In this document: positions 55,952 through 60,180 of the stretch, piece after piece
Layout: each line of letters starts with the position of its first letter
Position numbering within the stretch: position 1 is the stretch's first letter
Source of the DNA: Microbacterium sp. 18062
Lineage (GTDB): Bacteria > Actinomycetota > Actinomycetes > Actinomycetales > Microbacteriaceae
Direction: 5' to 3'
DNA length: 60,180 nucleotides
Assembly: GCF_902706225.1 (NCBI RefSeq)
Contig: NZ_CACSKB010000024.1
Location: 1 to 60,180, forward strand
The notes under the pieces: model-generated
Told to the model about the DNA's origin: nothing
The model's database searches: none
What the model saw: only the letters and a program-made list of their open reading frames with translations
Translations under genes and position numbers: made by a program

Positions 55952-56473
55952 ATGGCCGGCGAAACTGTCATCACCGTCGTGGGAAACCTCACGGCCGACC
56001 CCGAACTGCGGTACACGCAGAACGGGCTGCCCGTCGCGAACTTCACGATCGCGTCGACGCCCCGCAACTTCGACCGTGCGTCGGGTGAGTGGAAGGACGG
56101 CGAGGCGCTGTTCCTGCGGGCCAGTGTCTGGCGCGAGTTCGCCGAGCACGTGGCGGGCTCGCTGACGAAGGGCAGCCGCGTCATCGCGAGCGGCCGCCTG
56201 AAGCAGCGCTCCTACCAGGACCGCGAGGGCAACAACCGCACCTCCATCGAGCTCGAGGTCGACGAGATCGGCCCGAGCCTGCGCTACGCCACCGCTCAGG
56301 TGACGCGCGCAGCCGGTGGCGGCGGCGGGGGCGGGGGACAGGCCCGCGCCCAGGTCGCCGAGGAGCCGTGGGCCACCCCCGGCTCGGCGGGCGGCAACAG
56401 CAACGCGAACAGCGGCGGCGGAGCCGACGCCTGGGGCGCTCCCGGCACCTACGGCGACGACACCCCCTTCTGA
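55952..56473 (+). CDS. ssb: Single-stranded DNA-binding protein
   Basis: SSB protects single strands during replication. The OB fold has [20 protein letters not shown] and [21 protein letters not shown] Gly-rich linker precedes the conserved acidic tip DDTPF that recruits partners. 173 aa. Confidence 0.97.
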   Translation: MAGETVITVVGNLTADPELRYTQNGLPVANFTIASTPRNFDRASGEWKDGEALFLRASVWREFAEHVAGSLTKGSRVIASGRLKQRSYQDREGNNRTSIELEVDEIGPSLRYATAQVTRAAGGGGGGGGQARAQVAEEPWATPGSAGGNSNANSGGGADAWGAPGTYGDDTPF

Positions 56474-56532
56474 TCTCTCGATTCCGGATGCGGGCCCTGT
56501 CCCGCATCCGACACAACCTCTAAGGAACCAAC

Positions 56533-56787
56533 ATGGCTGGAAAGTCGAGCGGCGACCGCCGCAAGCCGCGGAAGGGCGCGAAGAACGCCGCTCCCGCGAA
56601 GGCGATCCGTGTGGGCGTCATTGACTACAAGGACGTCGCCACGCTGCGCAAGTTCATCTCGGAGCGTGGCAAGATCCGCGCCCGTCGTATCACCGGTGTT
56701 TCCGTGCAGGAGCAGCGTCTGATCGCCCGTGCGATCAAGAACGCGCGCGAGATGGCCCTCCTGCCCTACGCCGGCGCTGGCCGCTAA
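56533..56787 (+). CDS. rpsR: 30S ribosomal protein bS18
   Basis: The 84-aa protein has the bS18 core [20 protein letters not shown] and [20 protein letters not shown], with a basic N-terminus. The IDYKD form lacks the zinc-binding Cys found in some paralogues. Confidence 0.97.
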   Translation: MAGKSSGDRRKPRKGAKNAAPAKAIRVGVIDYKDVATLRKFISERGKIRARRITGVSVQEQRLIARAIKNAREMALLPYAGAGR

Positions 56788-56797
56788 GGAGCATCCG

Positions 56798-57250
56798 ATG
56801 GCAAAGCTGATTCTCACGAACGAGGTCACCGGGCTCGGTAGCGCCGGTGACGTGGTCGAGGTCAAGAACGGGTACGCCCGCAACTACCTCATCCCCCAGG
56901 GTTTCGCAGTGGCATGGAGCCGCGGTGGCGAGAAGCAGGTCGCTTCGATCCGCGCCGCGCGTGACGCCCGTGCGATCCACCTCCACGAGGACGCCGTGGC
57001 GCTGAAGAACGCGCTCGAGTCCACCAAGGTCAAGCTGACCGTCAAGGCGGGTGCCGAGGGGCGTCTGTTCGGCTCGGTCAAGACCGGCGACGTCGCGGAC
57101 GCGGTCAAGAACGCCGGCATCGGCGAGATCGACAAGCGCAAGGTGCAGATCACCTCGCCGATCAAGTCGGTCGGAGACCACGAGGCGACGGTTCGTCTGC
57201 GCGACGACGTCACCGCCGTGATCGCCCTCCAGGTGATCGCCGCGAAGTAA
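56798..57250 (+). CDS. rplI: 50S ribosomal protein bL9
   Basis: bL9 bridges distant parts of the ribosome. The N-terminal domain is [20 protein letters not shown] then [17 protein letters not shown]; a long helix and a C-terminal domain ([17 protein letters not shown]) follow. 150 aa; ATG 56798 is chosen within a longer frame because it carries the family start. Confidence 0.97.
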   Translation: MAKLILTNEVTGLGSAGDVVEVKNGYARNYLIPQGFAVAWSRGGEKQVASIRAARDARAIHLHEDAVALKNALESTKVKLTVKAGAEGRLFGSVKTGDVADAVKNAGIGEIDKRKVQITSPIKSVGDHEATVRLRDDVTAVIALQVIAAK

Positions 57251-57273
57251 GCAGATCGCCCCTCGGGGCACGC

Positions 57274-57310
57274 CGGATGGCGCGGAGTCGGTTCGGCTCC
57301 GCGCCATCCG
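57274..57310. terminator. Strong hairpin terminator after rplI
   Basis: CGGATGGCGCGGAG and CTCCGCGCCATCCG are perfect 14-bp arms with a 9-nt loop, followed by TGTCTGG. It separates rplI from the convergent surface-protein fragment. Confidence 0.85.
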
Positions 57311-57326
57311 TGTCTGGCACGGGTCG

Positions 57327-57758
57327 TCAGTCGCGCACCGTCGCCTGCGTGAGGCGACGGACACCGATCAGCAGCACACCTGCTGCGAGCAGCAGGCCGG
57401 CGACGAGACCGAGTGCTCCCGCATCCGTCCCGCCGGTCTCGGCGAGGACGCCGCCGTCGGCGGCTGCCGTGACCGTGGCGATGATGCGCGAGGTGGTCGG
57501 GATCGTCGTTCCGGCACCGTCGTCATCCGGCGTGCCGGGGGTAACCGGCGTTCCGGGGTCGGTCGGGTCGGTCGGCGTGCCCGGATCCGTCGGCACCGTC
57601 GGCGTCGTCGGGATGGTCGTGGAACCGTCCGTCGTGCTGTCGCCGCTCACCGAGACGGCATTGCCTCCGATCGTGACGGGCGCCTCGACCGGGGCGCCGA
57701 TCTGGGTGCCGCCGAGGATGCTGTCCTTGCCCGACCGTGGGAAATATACGCCGCTCAC
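57327..57758 (-). pseudogene. Truncated chaplin-like surface protein with LAETG sorting signal
   Basis: From GTG 57758 the frame contains a chaplin-like segment (KDSILGGTQIGAPVEAPVTI then GGNAVSVSGDST), a Pro/Thr/Asp-rich linker (repeated GTPTDPTDPGTP type), and a C-terminal sorting signal LAETGG, a hydrophobic helix (LGLVAGLLLAAGVLLIGV) and RRLTQATVRD. LAETG fits class E sortase. Intact relatives begin with a signal peptide and usually further chaplin units; none is found upstream here, so the 5' part appears deleted. It might be expressed, but without a signal peptide it could not reach the wall. Confidence 0.65.
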
Positions 57759-57787
57759 GCCGCCCGCGCTACGGGGGTGGGCCGGGG

Positions 57788-57803
57788 ATGAGAGGACTCT
57801 CAT
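57788..57803. promoter_or_regulatory. 16-bp palindrome ATGAGAGGACTCTCAT
   Basis: ATGAGAG-GA-CTCTCAT has perfect 7-bp arms and lies 30 bp upstream of the fragment's GTG. It shares length and arms with the site at 52736-52751, suggesting one regulator. Confidence 0.55.
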
Positions 57804-57989
57804 GCGCGCCGATCGGGGGCGCCTCGGAGTCTTCCCGTGGACCGGAGAGGGAGAGATCCTGCCGCGGCGCAGGCCTCGAGGGCGCCGCCGGCGGGCACCC
57901 GGTCCCGCGGTACGACGCGGCGTTCCGCGCGGTGGCGGGGCAACGGGTTCCCACAGGCCACCTGTGCACAACTCTGGCTATCCCGCAAC

Positions 57990-58158
57990 CTTAAAGACGT
58001 ACTTCAACCACATTCGTATCACTCGGCATGTGGAAACATGAATCCCAGTTCAGAGTATGAATAGTGTCGATAAATTGCTCGGCTGTCTGCACTTGTCCAC
58101 AGGTGTTGTGCACAGGTGCCACGGCGTTTCACGCAATCTCTCCACACAGTTATCCACA
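57990..58158. promoter_or_regulatory. AT-richer tract with DnaA boxes upstream of dnaB
   Basis: Between the fragment and dnaB (57759-58379) there is no gene. 57990-58080 is clearly AT-richer (CTTAAAGACG, TATGAATAGTGTCGATAAAT). It is followed by TTGTCCACA (58093-58101, one mismatch) and TTATCCACA (58150-58158, perfect). The layout recalls DnaA-controlled promoters or DnaA-titrating sites. The remainder holds the dnaB leader. Confidence 0.6.
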
Positions 58159-58379
58159 GGCCGGTTTGCGTCGGGGGGAGGGCGTCCATAGCGTGGGGTG
58201 AACCCCGGTGAAACCCGCGCGGAACGGGACGACGGAGTCAACCGGAGTCAGTGTCCATGGTCCGTGATTCGATCATCACGCCGACACTCACGAACCGGAC
58301 GTCCACGTCGATCGTGCGGGGTCGCACACGCTTCGAGAACGATGCCGCCTTCGGGCGGAGAAGGAGAGGGCGGACACTC

Positions 58380-59744
<1,365 letters not shown>

Positions 59745-59768
59745 CGGTCGGTGTAGGTTCCACGCGAA

Positions 59769-60105
59769 TGTGTCGGATTCCAGGATGAGATGTCGGCTAC
59801 TTGTCGGACTCGACATTTGCGGGGGATTTGGCCAGCCGGCTGGGAGGGTGGCCCAGTTGGGGAAGGGGCGGGTGTCATCCGTCCTGCGTAGCGTTGGGTT
59901 GGTTCGTCAGTGCAGGGGCTACCTGCACTCTGGAGTTTGGTATCTGGGGAGAGGTGTTCCGCGTGGCTGAGACAGCGGTCGGATGGTTGAAGGATTTGAC
60001 GGGGCTTTACATGCCAACGTCGACGTAGTTCGACGCAGTGCGGGGGCACCGAGGGTCAAGTCCTTTGAGGTGGTGTACGGATCGGTCTCGTGATTCTTCG
60101 TGGGG
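59769..60105. mobile_element. Probable insertion-sequence end (IS21-like candidate)
   Basis: The 361 bp after dnaB contain no gene. They begin with TGTCGG three times (59771, 59791, 59802) and an inverted CGACA (59811), like the multiple terminal repeats of IS21-type elements. The low coding quality and position before a partial ORF support a mobile-element edge. The family is uncertain. Confidence 0.35.
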
Positions 60106-60180
60106 TTACGCGGTGAGGGCTCGGTAGTCGGGTTCGGGGACCTCCTCTGGGTTGGGTTCTGGTTCGCCGACGCGGCGGGC
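60106..60180 (-). CDS. C-terminal end of an ORF running off the window
   Basis: A minus-strand frame open to the window edge encodes RRVGEPEPNPEEVPEPDYRA then LTA and a TAA stop at 60106-60108. It is possibly the tail of a transposase of the adjacent element. Only 24 codons are visible, so no function is assigned. Confidence 0.35.
   Translation of the reverse strand, partial: ARRVGEPEPNPEEVPEPDYRALTA

Noticed and set aside
57277..58041. 254-codon plus-strand frame opposite the chaplin-like fragment
   Set aside because: Its Ser/Val/Thr-rich product mirrors the Pro/Thr linker on the other strand; the LAETG signal and chaplin segment fix the minus strand as coding.
58251..58379. 43-residue N-terminal extension of DnaB
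   Set aside because: The sequence is low-complexity and GTG 58380 with AAGGAGAGGG gives the family-typical start.

Overview
The window is high-GC actinobacterial chromosome and spans the replication origin. Gene order and protein similarity fit a Microbacterium-like member of the Microbacteriaceae; this is inference from synteny and recognised families, since no 16S gene is present. Nearly all genes are closely packed, with 1-4 bp start/stop overlaps and frequent GTG starts. Several promoters look leaderless: a TANNNT -10 box lies 6-7 bp before the start codon.

Layout. 1-1740: an accessory end with a remnant of an IS3-type transposase, a class II Fic protein and tRNA-Leu(CAG). 1960-11025: the actinobacterial growth/division signalling operon fhaA-fhaB-pstP-rodA-pbpA-pknA-pknB. 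11006-14445: a PabA/TrpG-type amidotransferase, a 51-aa membrane protein, class E sortase, CrgA, rhomboid protease and cyclophilin. 14545-20726: variable genes, including a broken phosphodiester glycosidase and a four-gene coupled cassette with a WXG100 protein, ending at tRNA-Ala(TGC) and tRNA-Ile(GAT). 21063-31136: the leftward replication block (DUF3566 protein, gyrA, gyrB, DciA, recF, dnaN, oriC, dnaA). 31157-36430: the rightward block rpmH-rnpA-yidD-yidC-khpB-rsmG-parA-parB with three parS sites. 36481-45506: trxA, trxB, murJ, a DUF6049 protein, a methyltransferase and the CCA-adding enzyme. 45589-55406: accessory metabolism and regulation (azoreductase/HxlR pair, HAAS/PadR pair, GAF regulator with aldehyde dehydrogenase and DUF779 protein, lipoprotein, two unrecognised proteins, cupin). 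55445-59744: rpsF-ssb-rpsR-rplI, a truncated chaplin/LAETG surface-protein gene, and dnaB. The right edge looks like the end of an insertion sequence.

How the genes work together. DnaA, DnaN, gyrase, RecF, DciA, DnaB and SSB form the initiation and replication set around oriC. ParAB with parS segregates the origin. RodA, PbpA, MurJ and CrgA build and position peptidoglycan; the PASTA kinases, PstP and the FHA proteins regulate them. YidC, YidD, RnpA and bL34 link RNA processing and membrane insertion to the origin region. The class E sortase would anchor LAXTG proteins, and the chaplin-like fragment at 57.3-57.8 kb carries such a signal (LAETG).

The most unusual items are: a tandemly duplicated ribosome-binding site and start region between rodA and pbpA, with nested small ORFs; the WXG100/lipoprotein cassette at tRNA-Ala; a family of long inverted repeats flanking the CCA-adding enzyme gene; a shared 16-bp palindrome near two surface-protein genes; and an AT-richer tract with DnaA boxes upstream of dnaB.
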